This document shows, piece after piece, positions 50,334 through 59,538 of a stretch of DNA of 64,000 nt. Every line of letters begins with the position of its first letter. Position 1 is the stretch's first letter. The notes under the pieces were generated by a model, which worked only from the letters and a program-made list of their open reading frames with translations, did no database searches and was not told the DNA's origin. This stretch comes from DASSLY01 sp035689185 (GTDB lineage: Bacteria > Actinomycetota > Actinomycetes > Actinomycetales > Dermatophilaceae): contig DASSLY010000051.1 in NCBI GenBank assembly GCA_035689185.1, forward strand, positions 1 through 64,000, given 5' to 3'. Made by a program: the position numbers and the translations under genes.

Positions 50334-52132
50334 TGGCCACCGTCACCGAGCCGCATGTCGGCGGCAGCACCCTGCTCGTCGACCCCAACCGGGCTGGCCG
50401 GCGGCGATCACCGGGCCAGACGGTGATCAAGTGGGTCACCACCACCGACCACAAGGTCATCGGCAACCTGTACTTCATCAGCTCGTTCGTGTTCTTCATG
50501 ATCGGCGGCTTGCTGGCCCTGCTCATCCGCGCCGAGCTGTTGCAGCCCGGCCTACAGGTGGTGGACAACCCGGAGCAGTTCAACCAGCTGTTCACCATGC
50601 ACGGCACGATCATGCTGCTGCTGTTCGCGACACCGCTTTTCGCCGGTTTCGCCAACGCGCTCATGCCGATCCAGATCGGCGCCCCCGACGTCGCCTTCCC
50701 TCGGCTGAACATGCTCGCCTACTGGATGTACGTCTTCGGCGGGTTGATCGCCTCGGCCGGCTTCCTCACCCCGCAGGGCGCCGCCGCGTTCGGCTGGTTC
50801 GCCTACAACCCGCTGAGCGACGCCACCTACAGCCCCGGGCTCGGCGGTGACCTGTGGGTCTTCGGCCTGGCCCTCGGCGGCTTCGGCACCATTCTCGGCG
50901 CGGTGAACTTCATCACCACGATCATCTGCCTGCGGGCGCCCGGGATGACGATGTTCCGGATGCCGATGTTCACCTGGACCATCCTGATCACCTCGGTTCT
51001 GGTGCTGATGGCCTTCCCGGTGCTGGCTGCGGCCCTGCTGGCGCTGGGCGCTGACCGCAAGCTGGGAGCACACGTCTTCGACCCGGCCAACAGCGGGGCG
51101 ATGCTCTGGCAGCACCTGTTCTGGTTCTTCGGCCACCCCGAGGTCTACATCATCGCGTTGCCGTTCTTCGGGATCATCTCCGAGATCCTGCCTGTCTTCT
51201 CCCGCAAGCCCATCTTCGGCTACAAGACGCTGGTGTTCGCGACCATCGCGATCGCCGGGCTGTCGGTGTCGGTGTGGGCCCACCACATGTACGCGACCGG
51301 ACAGGTGCTGCTCCCCTTCTTCGCGATCATGACGATGCTGATCGCGGTGCCCACGGGGGTGAAGTTCTTCAACTGGATCGGCACCATGTGGGGCGGGTCG
51401 CTGACCTTCGAGACACCGATGCTGTGGGCGATCGGCTTCCTGGTGACGTTCCTGTTCGGCGGTCTGACCGGGATCATCCTGTCCAGTCCAGCATTGGACT
51501 TCCACCTGTCCGACTCCTACTTCGTGGTCGCGCACTTCCACTACGTCGTGTTCGGCACGGTCGTGTTCGCCATGTTCGCCGGCTTCTACTTCTGGTGGCC
51601 GAAGTTCACCGGACGGATGTTGGACGAGCGGCTGGGCAAGATCCACTTCTGGCTGCTGTTCATCGGCTTCCACACCACGTTCCTGATCCAGCACTGGCTA
51701 GGTGTCGTCGGTATGCCGCGCCGGTACGCCGACTACCTGGTCGAGGACGGGTTCACCACGATGAACCAGGTGTCCAGCATCGGGGCCTTCCTGCTGGGCG
51801 CCTCCACGCTGGTATTCATCTACAACGTCTTCAAGACCTGGCGTACCGCCCCGCTCGTGCACGCCGACGACCCCTGGGGCTGGGGCGCTTCGCTGGAATG
51901 GGCGACCTCCTGTCCGCCGCCGCGGCACAACTTCAACTCCATCCCGCGGATCCGGTCCGAGCGGCCGGCGTTCGACCTGCACCACCCGGAGGTAGCCGCA
52001 TACGACACCCCGGTCCCGGACAAGGGGGTCCTGGACAGCCTGTACGGCTCACCGGACCTGGACGCCGACGCCGACCTCAGCGCCCAGCCCGGTTCGAGCC
52101 GGGGCGCGCACTCCCGGGGTGAGGACCGATGA
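50333..52132 (+). CDS. ctaD: Cytochrome c oxidase subunit I
   Basis: This 599-residue, twelve-helix catalytic subunit holds haem a and the haem a3-CuB site. Ligand regions are TMHGTIMLLLF (haem a His), WFFGHPEVYIIALP (CuB His, the cross-linked His-Tyr and the K pathway), VWAHHMYATG (CuB His pair) and VAHFHYVVFG (haem a3 and a His). It belongs to the actinobacterial aa3 oxidase that works with the bcc complex. Its stop overlaps the ctaF ATG by four bases (ATGA). Confidence 0.97.
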   Translation: MATVTEPHVGGSTLLVDPNRAGRRRSPGQTVIKWVTTTDHKVIGNLYFISSFVFFMIGGLLALLIRAELLQPGLQVVDNPEQFNQLFTMHGTIMLLLFATPLFAGFANALMPIQIGAPDVAFPRLNMLAYWMYVFGGLIASAGFLTPQGAAAFGWFAYNPLSDATYSPGLGGDLWVFGLALGGFGTILGAVNFITTIICLRAPGMTMFRMPMFTWTILITSVLVLMAFPVLAAALLALGADRKLGAHVFDPANSGAMLWQHLFWFFGHPEVYIIALPFFGIISEILPVFSRKPIFGYKTLVFATIAIAGLSVSVWAHHMYATGQVLLPFFAIMTMLIAVPTGVKFFNWIGTMWGGSLTFETPMLWAIGFLVTFLFGGLTGIILSSPALDFHLSDSYFVVAHFHYVVFGTVVFAMFAGFYFWWPKFTGRMLDERLGKIHFWLLFIGFHTTFLIQHWLGVVGMPRRYADYLVEDGFTTMNQVSSIGAFLLGASTLVFIYNVFKTWRTAPLVHADDPWGWGASLEWATSCPPPRHNFNSIPRIRSERPAFDLHHPEVAAYDTPVPDKGVLDSLYGSPDLDADADLSAQPGSSRGAHSRGEDR

Positions 52133-52530
52133 AGGTCGAGTCCTGGCTGTTCGGCGGCGGGGTATTCTTCTTCGCCCCGATGGGGCTCATCTACGGCTTC
52201 TTCACCCACTGGAAGGAGCCGGTCGGCCCGGCCGGGCTGTTCCTCACGGCGGGGCTGTCCGCCCTGGTCGGGTTCTACCTGTGGTGGACGGCACGCAAGC
52301 TGGACGACCGGCCGGAGGACGACCCACTGGCCCCAGTCTCGGCGGCCGAAGGGGAGTACGGCTTCTTCAGCCCGCACAGCTGGTGGCCGCTGCCGGTGGC
52401 CGCGTCCGCCGCGATCATGTTCCTCGGCTTGGCGGTCGGCTGGTGGCTGGTCATCATCGGCGGTGGCCTCGGCGCGCTGGCGCTGGTGGGCTGGGCCTTC
52501 GAGTACTTCCACGGTGAGCACGCCCTCTAG
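52129..52530 (+). CDS. ctaF: Cytochrome c oxidase subunit IV (actinobacterial CtaF)
   Basis: This 133-residue protein has four membrane helices in two pairs. The start MKVESWLFGGGVFFFAPMG and FSPHSWWPLPVAASAAIMFL are characteristic of CtaF, the actinobacterial accessory subunit of the aa3 oxidase. It is coupled to ctaD by a four-base overlap and ends the operon. ctaE and the qcr genes are not in the window. Confidence 0.93.
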   Translation: MKVESWLFGGGVFFFAPMGLIYGFFTHWKEPVGPAGLFLTAGLSALVGFYLWWTARKLDDRPEDDPLAPVSAAEGEYGFFSPHSWWPLPVAASAAIMFLGLAVGWWLVIIGGGLGALALVGWAFEYFHGEHAL

Positions 52531-52578
52531 TCCGCTGGGGGAGTGAGCCAACGCTCCGCTGGGGGAGTGAGCCAACGC
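52531..52578. repeat. Two tandem copies of a 24-bp repeat after ctaF
   Basis: TCCGCTGGGGGAGTGAGCCA followed by ACGC is present twice in tandem, starting on the first base after the ctaF stop. The rest of the 257-bp gap to the transpeptidase gene shows no coding signal. Confidence 0.9.
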
Positions 52579-52787
52579 GGCTTTGGTCACAGTTTCGCAA
52601 CGGCCGGTCGCTTCCGCGTTAGGCTCCACCCGAACGCCACGACGTGGGGGCATGCTGGCTGTGATCGCGCAGTTCGGCCAACCGGATGGGGCTCCCAGGC
52701 GTCTGGGGAGGAGACCAGCAGCACGCTGGCCCTGCTGTTCCACCCCCACTCGAACCGTCCCACCCACGCGAGAGTAGAGCCATCACC

Positions 52788-54026
52788 GTGTCTGCAGCTT
52801 CCTCCCGACGACGTGGCCCTCGCGTCGGGGTCGCGGCCGGCCTCGTCGCCGTCGCGCTGACCATCAGCGGATGTCAGGTCACCGAGCACGGGCTGGGCGG
52901 CGTCGGCGCCGCCGGAGGTACGGCAGCGGCCGCGCCCGCCGTCCCGAGCCCAACCGCGACCCCCGCCCAGGTGACGCTGGTCCCGGCGAACCGGTCGACG
53001 AACGTCAAGCCGGACGCGGCGGTCACGGCGACCGCCTCGGTCGGCACCATCAAGAGCGCCACGCTCGTCGACGGCCAAGGGAGCAAGGTGCCCGGGACGG
53101 TCGGCGCCTCGGGCGAGTGGAAGGCCAGCACCAGGCTCCGCCCGGGCGCGGCATACACCATGACGGTAACGGCAACCAGCCCCGACGGCACCCCCGCGAC
53201 CTTCGTCTCGAAGTTCAGCACGCTCAAGCCCAAGGTGACCGCGACCTACAGCCTCATCGCGGACGGGGCCACCGTCGGGGTGGGCATGCCGATCATCGTG
53301 CAGTTCGACTCGATCGTCACCACCACGGCGCAGCGTGCCGCGGTGGAGCGGTCGGTGAAGCTCACCTCGTCTCCCGCCCAGCCGGGCGCATGGGGCTGGC
53401 TGGACGGCCGCCAGCTGATGTACCGGCCCAAGACCTACTGGCGTCCCGGCACGAAGATCGCCCTGAACGCCAACCTGGTCGGCCTGCAGACCGGCGACGG
53501 CAAGTGGGTCGGCAGCAGCGCCAAGGGCACCTGGAACGTCGGCTCGGCGATGATCAGCACGGTGGACATGCGGACCCACCAGATGACCGTCACCCGCAAC
53601 GGCAGGGTCCTGCACACGTTCCCGGTCAGCACCGGCCGGCCCGGGCCCACCACGGAGACCCGTTACGGCACCAAGGTGATCATCTCCCGGGAGAGCGCCA
53701 TCACGATGGACTCCACCACCATCGGCATCCCGAAGGGCAAGCCCGGGTACTACAAGATCGACACCAAGTGGAACATGCGGCTCACCTGGACCGGCGAGTT
53801 CGTGCACTCGGCCCCCTGGTCGACCGGTGCTCAGGGCGTCGCCAACGTGTCCCACGGTTGCACGAACATGGCACCGTCGTCGGCCCAGTGGATGTACGAG
53901 AACTCCAAGGTCGGCGACGTGGTCAAGTTCACCGGATCCACCCGCCCGTTCCTGCCCACCGAGGGCTACGGGATCTGGACCTACAGCTGGTCCGGCTGGA
54001 AGGCGCAGAGCGCGCTGGCCGCCTGA
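52788..54026 (+). CDS. L,D-transpeptidase lipoprotein
   Basis: This 412-residue enzyme makes 3-3 cross-links in peptidoglycan or attaches proteins to it. The signal ends in LTISGC with lipidated Cys29. Two immunoglobulin-like domains follow a Pro/Ala/Thr linker: VTLVPANRSTNVKPDAA starts the first (about 60-145) and the second runs to about 270. The YkuD catalytic domain closes the protein, with His in GEFVHSAPWS and the nucleophile Cys358 in NVSHGCTNM, then a Trp-rich tail. This is the layout of mycobacterial LdtMt2. The start is the GTG at 52788. Confidence 0.93.
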   Translation: MSAASSRRRGPRVGVAAGLVAVALTISGCQVTEHGLGGVGAAGGTAAAAPAVPSPTATPAQVTLVPANRSTNVKPDAAVTATASVGTIKSATLVDGQGSKVPGTVGASGEWKASTRLRPGAAYTMTVTATSPDGTPATFVSKFSTLKPKVTATYSLIADGATVGVGMPIIVQFDSIVTTTAQRAAVERSVKLTSSPAQPGAWGWLDGRQLMYRPKTYWRPGTKIALNANLVGLQTGDGKWVGSSAKGTWNVGSAMISTVDMRTHQMTVTRNGRVLHTFPVSTGRPGPTTETRYGTKVIISRESAITMDSTTIGIPKGKPGYYKIDTKWNMRLTWTGEFVHSAPWSTGAQGVANVSHGCTNMAPSSAQWMYENSKVGDVVKFTGSTRPFLPTEGYGIWTYSWSGWKAQSALAA

Positions 54027-54628
54027 GCCGGCCCGTCGGGCGACAGCGCGGCGACCAGTCCGGCCGCCCAGCCTGGGGCGCGCCCTCCGGGTGGTGGCCG
54101 CAGCGCGTCGACGTCGTGCCTGCTGCTGGCGAGCAGCCAGGACACCAGCGAGTTGGAGTTCCACATGTCCCCGGTGCGGAGCTGGTCCCGTCCCCAGATC
54201 AGGGTGGGGAACCGCGGCGCCAGCGCCAACAGGGCAGCGGTGCGGTCGTCATCGGTATCGACTCGCACCGGGCTGTTGACGGCGGCGTGCAGGTCCGGGA
54301 TGCAGCCGTCGCGCCAGCACCTGACCTCGTAACGGAAGTAGCGCGAGCGTCCCAGCCATCCTGCGCCGACCGGGCCCGAGCACGCCACTCCGCGGTCGTT
54401 TTCGGCCCGGCGCCATGCCGGGGCCATCTCGATGGTGTAGGACGCCGAACCGTGGTCGACCTGCAATGCCGCGTGGTAGAGGTCTGCCACCCGGCGATGC
54501 CCTCGGCGAGCGGCGACCCACTCGTACACCCGGCCGTTCCACCTCACCAGGTGGGAGGGGTCGTCGGCACCCAGCGGCAGCCAGTACAGGCGGATGCCCG
54601 CGTCCGCGTCGTGCTGGTCCACGGACAT
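53981..54628 (-). CDS. Conserved actinobacterial protein of unknown function
   Basis: This 215-residue protein starts IRLYWLPLGADDPSHLVRWN shortly after the ATG at 54628, which has AGGAGGTG directly upstream. Conserved-looking features are DLYHAALQV, EMAPAW, GRSRYFRYEVRCWRDG and a C-terminal GDMWNSNSLVSWLL. The early His and late Asn-Ser pattern could belong to a permuted papain-like fold, but this is a guess. No signal peptide is seen. Its last 46 bp overlap the end of the transpeptidase gene on the other strand. Confidence 0.7.
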   Translation of the reverse strand: MSVDQHDADAGIRLYWLPLGADDPSHLVRWNGRVYEWVAARRGHRRVADLYHAALQVDHGSASYTIEMAPAWRRAENDRGVACSGPVGAGWLGRSRYFRYEVRCWRDGCIPDLHAAVNSPVRVDTDDDRTAALLALAPRFPTLIWGRDQLRTGDMWNSNSLVSWLLASSRHDVDALRPPPGGRAPGWAAGLVAALSPDGPAQAASALCAFQPDQL

Positions 54629-54806
54629 CACCTCCTCTGGCTCACCCCAGCACGACCACTGTCCTGGGCCCAGGGACCTTTGACCCTGCTGCCTCGGCCA
54701 CACGTCGAGCAGGCTGAAGTGACGCAAGCCGGCTGGTTTGGCTTGGCTGTGAGGTGCCGGGACGGGAGGCATCGGAATTTGTCAAGGTGGTTGAGGCCAG
54801 TGGTTG

Positions 54807-55808
54807 TTAGGCGACCGCCTCGTCGGGCGGTTCGGCTGGTCGGTTGATCCAGGTGTCTGCCGGTAGCGCCAGGATCTTGGGGTCGGTGTTGGTGGTGAAC
54901 CGTTCGGGGTGGGCGGCTCGGGCCTGGGCCAGCGCTGCGGAGCGCTGGACGGTGACGGTGCGGGCGTGGCCGTAGTGGACGTCGGCGGGGGTGTGTAGCC
55001 CGATGCCGGTGTGGTGATGCTCGTGGTTGTAGGCGTGCACGAACCGGTCCATGAAGGCGCGGGCGTCGGGCAGGGAGCCGAACCGGTCGGGGAAGGTGGG
55101 CAGGTACTTCATCGTCTTGAACAGCGACTCGGAGTACGGGTTGTCGTTGCTGACGTGGGGTCGGGAGTGTGACCGGGTGACGCCGAGGTCGGCTAGCAGG
55201 GTGGCCACGGTCTTGGAGGTCATCGAGGTGCCACGGTCGGCGTGGACGACGGCGGGGACGCCGTGGACGCCGAAGATCTGCTTCATCAGCTCCTCGGCCA
55301 ACACCGCGGACTCATGGGCGTGGACGTGCGCGCCGACGACGTAGCGGGAGTAGATGTCGATCATCACGTACGCGTCGTAGTAGCAGCCCTTGGCCGATCC
55401 GGGCAGCTTGGTGATGTCCCAGGTGTAGACCTGTCCGGGACCGGTGGCGACCAGCTCGGGTACCGCCCGGGCCGGGTGGCGGGCCAGCCGCCGTCGTTCC
55501 TTCACCTGCTGGTGCCCGGCCAGGATCCGGTACATCGTCGAGACCGAGCACAGGTACAGGCCGCGTTCCAGGAGCGTGGCGTACACCTGCAGCGGTGGCT
55601 GGTCAACGAACTCGTCGCTGTTGAGCACGGCCAGCACCTTGGCCCGCTCGGCCGGGCTGAGCCGGTTCGCCGGCGCCGCCGCCTGCGCTGGGACGGGCGC
55701 GGTCGGTGGCTTCCTGGCGCGGGCCGCGGTCGCTCGTGATACCCCGGTCAACAAGGCCGCGGTTCGGGTGGCCACCCCGGCCGTGGTCAGGTCGCGGTAG
55801 GCGCCCAT
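54807..55808 (-). CDS. IS3-family transposase OrfB
   Basis: This 333-residue DDE transposase has a helix-turn-helix front (TGVSRATAARARK) and an rve catalytic core with Asp in YTWDITKL, Asp in VVHADRGTSMTSK and Glu in NPYSESLFKTMKYLP. The ATG at 55808 overlaps the orfA stop (TGATG), so translation is coupled or reached by frameshifting. The coding frame is intact, but its normal partner orfA is split, so the IS is probably immobile unless helped in trans. Confidence 0.9.
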   Translation of the reverse strand: MGAYRDLTTAGVATRTAALLTGVSRATAARARKPPTAPVPAQAAAPANRLSPAERAKVLAVLNSDEFVDQPPLQVYATLLERGLYLCSVSTMYRILAGHQQVKERRRLARHPARAVPELVATGPGQVYTWDITKLPGSAKGCYYDAYVMIDIYSRYVVGAHVHAHESAVLAEELMKQIFGVHGVPAVVHADRGTSMTSKTVATLLADLGVTRSHSRPHVSNDNPYSESLFKTMKYLPTFPDRFGSLPDARAFMDRFVHAYNHEHHHTGIGLHTPADVHYGHARTVTVQRSAALAQARAAHPERFTTNTDPKILALPADTWINRPAEPPDEAVA

Positions 55809-55810
55809 CA

Positions 55811-55867
55811 GCGTCTCCTGCGCGGCGCCTCGGTGTCCGCGCCCTCGGAGACCTGCTCCAAGAGCGG
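55811..55867 (-). pseudogene. 3' end of the split IS3 orfA
   Basis: About 18 codons (LLEQVSEGADTEAPRRRR) lead to the stop at 55808-55810 and form the C-terminal tail of OrfA. The preceding codons belong to the inserted element. The 5' part lies at 62304-62689. Confidence 0.75.
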
Positions 55868-55872
55868 CTTGA

Positions 55873-55890
55873 TATGTAGGTGATGGGCGC
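55873..55890. repeat. Left inverted repeat of the Tn554-like element
   Basis: TATGTAGGTGATGGGCGC matches the complement of the right end (62285-62302, read as TATGTGGGTGATCGGTGT) at 14 of 18 positions. Confidence 0.65.
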
Positions 55891-56272
55891 GTCGGTTCCG
55901 GGCCTGCGGTGGGGGCGGGTGGACCCTGTCCTTGAGGCATCCGTCGAGGAGGTTCGGACGTCTGGGATCGGGTCGTTCGTGCCGTGCCTGGTGCGCTCGG
56001 CGGGAAGCGTGCCGAGCTTGGGCGACGCGCTGGTCGACGAGTACCTGCGGTTCACCGCGGCCCGGGTCCGGCCGAACACGCTCACGGCGCAGGGGTTCGA
56101 CCTGAAGGTCTTCTTCACCGTGGTGGCCAAGCCGCCGCAGCAGGTGACCGTGACGGACGTGCTGTCCTTCATTGAGGCCCAACGCGCGCCGCGTCGTGGC
56201 GGAAATGTGATTCGCCTCGAGGACGGCGAGGCAGGCCTGGCGTCGTCGACGATCAAACGGCGGCTGGCCACG
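55883..56272 (+). pseudogene. 5' half of a split tyrosine recombinase (TnpA-like)
   Basis: This half has 130 codons from the ATG at 55883 (a GTG at 55880 is also possible). It encodes the SAM-like N-terminal DNA-binding domain (LGDALVDEYLRFTAARVRPN, then TLTAQGFDLKVFF). It breaks in STIKRRLAT, the loop just before the catalytic domain, where the inner transposon begins. The frame continues exactly at 59689: removing the insert and one copy of the 5-bp duplication restores a 372-residue protein. Confidence 0.85.
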
Positions 56273-56471
56273 TGTTGACCGCCAGCCTGCCTGAGGATGA
56301 GCGCGTCATCTTGGGCTGATCCGGCTCCTGGATCGTGGCCGTCGCCGGTGGTGGGCTTGCCGTCGTTGGTGTGCGACGTCAGGGTGAGGACGTCGTGAGG
56401 TAGGCGACGGCCCTCCCGCATGTCTTGGCCGACACGGAAGGGCCGTCTTGGTGCATTGGAGTGCACCCGTG

Positions 56472-57095
56472 ATGACGGTAGGGCTGGACATCGCTGCGGT
56501 CGAGAACGACCTGTGCACGGGACTTCTGCGCTGTCCGGCCAGCGGCTGCCGGGCCGTGCTCGGGCCGTGGGGTTGGGCGCGGGAACGCCTGGTTCGCGGG
56601 GCCGGGCGGTTGCGGCCGCGTCGGGGCAGGTGCCGGGGCTGTCGGCGCACTCAGGTGCTGCTGCCGGCGAGCGTGCTGCTACGGCGGGCTGACGCGGTCA
56701 CCGTGATCGGCCCGGCACTGCTGGCTAAGGCCGGGGGCAGTGGGCACCGCCCGATCGCAGTGTTGCTCAACGTGCCGGCCTCGACGGTCCGAGGCTGGCT
56801 GCGCCGGATCGTTGAGGTCACCGAGCAGGTGCTGGCGGTGCTGGCGGTGGTCGCCGCAGAGCTCGGCACCGAGTTCACGCCGCCAGCGGCGGCTGCCGGG
56901 CCGGTCGCTGCGGTGGTGGAACTGCTCGGGGCGTTGGTCGCCTCGGTGGGTCGCCGGCTCGGTGGGTCGTGCTCGCCGTGGCGGTTGGCTGCGGTCCTGA
57001 CCGGTGGCCGGCTGCTGTCACCGAGTGGTCCTGATCTCGGATCGGGATGGGCTGCGGGCCGCAACACCAACTCGCTCTGGGCGGCTGCTCCGTAA
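56472..57095 (+). CDS. Zinc-ribbon/HTH protein of the transposon (DUF6431-like)
   Basis: This 207-residue protein has an N-terminal zinc-ribbon-like Cys set (LLRCPASGC and RCRGCRRT), then a helix-turn-helix with NVPASTVRGWLRR near residue 95 and a helical C terminus. This layout matches DUF6431-type proteins often found next to such transposases and ATPases. A DNA-binding, target- or end-recognition role is likely. The ATG at 56472 is chosen; a GTG at 56448 is possible. Confidence 0.7.
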   Translation: MTVGLDIAAVENDLCTGLLRCPASGCRAVLGPWGWARERLVRGAGRLRPRRGRCRGCRRTQVLLPASVLLRRADAVTVIGPALLAKAGGSGHRPIAVLLNVPASTVRGWLRRIVEVTEQVLAVLAVVAAELGTEFTPPAAAAGPVAAVVELLGALVASVGRRLGGSCSPWRLAAVLTGGRLLSPSGPDLGSGWAAGRNTNSLWAAAP

Positions 57096-57156
57096 CCCGA
57101 TGGGCTGTCTCGATCGGGTTCCGCCAGTGCGGCCCAGGAGACGAAAGGCAGTCAGC

Positions 57157-58650
57157 GTGAGCAAGGAGCAGGACCAGGACAACGCCCGTAGGGCCCGGGC
57201 CAGGGAGGTGGGCCTGTTCCGCTACGGCCTCATCTCCGAGGCCTTGAATGAGGAGCTGAGCACCAAGCAGCGCGGCCGGCTGGTCCGGACGATCGCTGCC
57301 AAGACGCACCCAGGGCCCTTCGGGACCCCGGTGCGGATCTCGCGCGCCACGTTGGACCGCTGGATCCGGGACTACCGCACGGGCGGGTTCGCTGCCCTGG
57401 TGCCGGCCCCCCGTCGGGTGTTGCCGTGCACCCCAGCGTCGGTGTTGGAGTTGGCGGTGGCGCTGAAGACCGAGGCGCCCGACCGGACCGCTACGCAGGT
57501 CGCGGTCGTCCTGGCGGCGCACGGCGGATTCAGCCCCTCGGCGCGCACGCTGCAGCGGCACTTCGCCGCCGCGGGCCTGACCCGGGCCCGCCCGGATGGC
57601 GCGCCGCTGGCGGTGTTCGGCCGGTTCGAGGCCGAACGCCGCAACGCCCGGTGGGTCGGCGATGCCCTGCACGGCCCGCACGTCACCGGTCGTAAAGCCA
57701 TCCTGATCGCCTTCCTGGACGACCATTCCCGCGCTGTCGTAGCGGCCCGCTGGGGTTATGCCGAGAACGCCGTCGCGCTGCGGGAGACCCTCAAGGTCGC
57801 CCTCGCCGCGCGCGGCCGACCGGCTCAGTGCTACGTCGACAACGGAGCGATGTTCATCGACAGTGGGCTGCGCCGGGCCTGCGCGGTGCTGGGGATCAGG
57901 CTCACTCACAGCCAACCGGGAAGGCCAGCAGGCAGAGGCAAGATCGAGCGGTTTTTCAAGACCGTCCGGGATCAGTTCCTGGTCGAGATCAGCGACGATC
58001 GGGACGACCCACGCAGCGCCGGGACCATCGTGGGGGGCCTGGCGGAGCTCAACAGCCTGTTCACCGCCTGGGTCGAGCAGGTCTACCACCAGCGCGTCCA
58101 CACCGAAACCGGGATGCCGCCGCTGGCCCGGTTCCTGGCCGAGGGTCCGCCCGTGCCGACCCCCGCGGAACTGCTGTCCGAGGCCTTCCGCTGGGGCGAG
58201 TGGCGGACAGTGACCAAGACCGCGACGGTCAGCCTTCAAGGCAACCATTACGAGGTCGACCCGGCGCTGGCTGGCAGCAAGGTCGAGCTGGTCTTCGACC
58301 CGTTCGATCTCGCGGATATCGACGTCCGCCATCACGGCCGGCCGGTCGGCAAGGCCGTGCCGTTCCGGATCGGGCGGCACGTCCACCCCAAGGCACACGC
58401 GGACGCGCCACCACCGGTGGCGCCGACCGGGATCGACTACCTGCGGCTCATCCAGGCGCGGCACACCCAGGCTCTTGGCCAGCGACTGCAGTACGCGCGC
58501 CTGTCCGATCCCGCCCGGTCCGCCGGGCCGCCGACCCAGGCCCGCCCGCCCGCCGATGCCGCTGGGCTGGCCTACGACACCGACCTGCTCGCCCTGGCCG
58601 GCGGCACTGCGCAGGGCCTCGGACCCAGACGTGGAGGCCGAGCTCGCTGA
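57157..58650 (+). CDS. DDE transposase (IS481/TniA-type, Mu C-terminal domain)
   Basis: This 497-residue transposase has an N-terminal helix-turn-helix with ISRATLDRWIRDYRTGG and a second DNA-binding module (PSARTLQRHF). The rve core has Asp in RWVGDALHG, Asp in CYVDNGAMF and Glu in GRGKIERFFKTV. The C-terminal beta barrel (VSLQGNHYEVDPALAGSKV) is the Mu-type domain seen in TniA and TnsB proteins. The GTG at 57157 is preceded by AAAGG. All catalytic residues are intact. Confidence 0.9.
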   Translation: MSKEQDQDNARRARAREVGLFRYGLISEALNEELSTKQRGRLVRTIAAKTHPGPFGTPVRISRATLDRWIRDYRTGGFAALVPAPRRVLPCTPASVLELAVALKTEAPDRTATQVAVVLAAHGGFSPSARTLQRHFAAAGLTRARPDGAPLAVFGRFEAERRNARWVGDALHGPHVTGRKAILIAFLDDHSRAVVAARWGYAENAVALRETLKVALAARGRPAQCYVDNGAMFIDSGLRRACAVLGIRLTHSQPGRPAGRGKIERFFKTVRDQFLVEISDDRDDPRSAGTIVGGLAELNSLFTAWVEQVYHQRVHTETGMPPLARFLAEGPPVPTPAELLSEAFRWGEWRTVTKTATVSLQGNHYEVDPALAGSKVELVFDPFDLADIDVRHHGRPVGKAVPFRIGRHVHPKAHADAPPPVAPTGIDYLRLIQARHTQALGQRLQYARLSDPARSAGPPTQARPPADAAGLAYDTDLLALAGGTAQGLGPRRGGRAR

Positions 58651-58722
58651 CTTCGCCCTGCCCAACACTCAGCGAGCCACCGCAGCCGACGCAGTTGACT
58701 CCGGCGACCTCGAGCAGACCCG

Positions 58723-59538
58723 ATGAGCCTGGACCAGCTGGGATCGTTCTTCGGCTTCACCCGCACCCCGTTCCGCCGCGACCTGGCCCCCTCCATGCTG
58801 CACCGGCACACCGGCCACGCCGAAGCGGTCGCCCGGATCCGCTGGTGCATCAGCGAAAACGCCCTGGGCGTCATCACCGGCGAAGTCGGAGCCGGCAAGA
58901 CCGTCGCGCTGCGCGCAGCCCTGGCCGAACTGGACGCCTCCCGACACACCGTGATCTACCTACCCAACCCCGCCGTCGGCGCCCGCGGCCTTTACGCCGC
59001 CCTGGTCAGCGGACTCGGCGGCATCCCCAGATTCCACACCGCCAGCCTGATCGCGCAAACCATGGACCACCTCGCGGCCGAGAAACACGAACGCGGCCGG
59101 GCCGTCATCGTGGCCGTCGATGAGGCCCACCTGCTCAGCGCCGACCAACTCGAAGAACTACGGCTCTTGACCAATAGCGAGATGGACAGTGTCGCTCCGT
59201 TCGCTGGGCTGTTGATCGGCCAGCCGACCCTGCGCCGCCGGATCAAGCTCGGCAGCTTCGCCGCCCTCGACCAACGGATCATGCTCCGCTACGCCCTGCC
59301 AGGCATGACCGAAGTCGAAACCAAGGACTACCTCAGCCACCACCTCAAGCTCGTCGGCCGCAGCGACCAGCTGTTCAGCGACGACGCGACGGCCCTGATC
59401 CACCAGACCAGCCGCGGGCTACCCCGAGCAGTGAACAACCTCGCCCTACAAGCCCTGGTCGCGACCTTCGCCGCCAACAAGACGATCGTCGATGAATCCG
59501 CCGCCCGCGCCGCCGTCACCGAAGTCACCGCCGAATAG
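58723..59538 (+). CDS. AAA+ ATPase of the transposon (ExeA/TniB/MuB-like)
   Basis: This 271-residue ATPase starts with the ExeA-type FFGFTRTPFRRDL. It has Walker A GEVGAGKT near residue 50, Walker B VIVAVDEAHLL near 127, and later RGLPRAVNNLALQAL as the helical lid. Such proteins select target DNA and activate the DDE transposase (MuB, TniB, TnsC). It lies 72 bp after the transposase. Confidence 0.9.
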   Translation: MSLDQLGSFFGFTRTPFRRDLAPSMLHRHTGHAEAVARIRWCISENALGVITGEVGAGKTVALRAALAELDASRHTVIYLPNPAVGARGLYAALVSGLGGIPRFHTASLIAQTMDHLAAEKHERGRAVIVAVDEAHLLSADQLEELRLLTNSEMDSVAPFAGLLIGQPTLRRRIKLGSFAALDQRIMLRYALPGMTEVETKDYLSHHLKLVGRSDQLFSDDATALIHQTSRGLPRAVNNLALQALVATFAANKTIVDESAARAAVTEVTAE

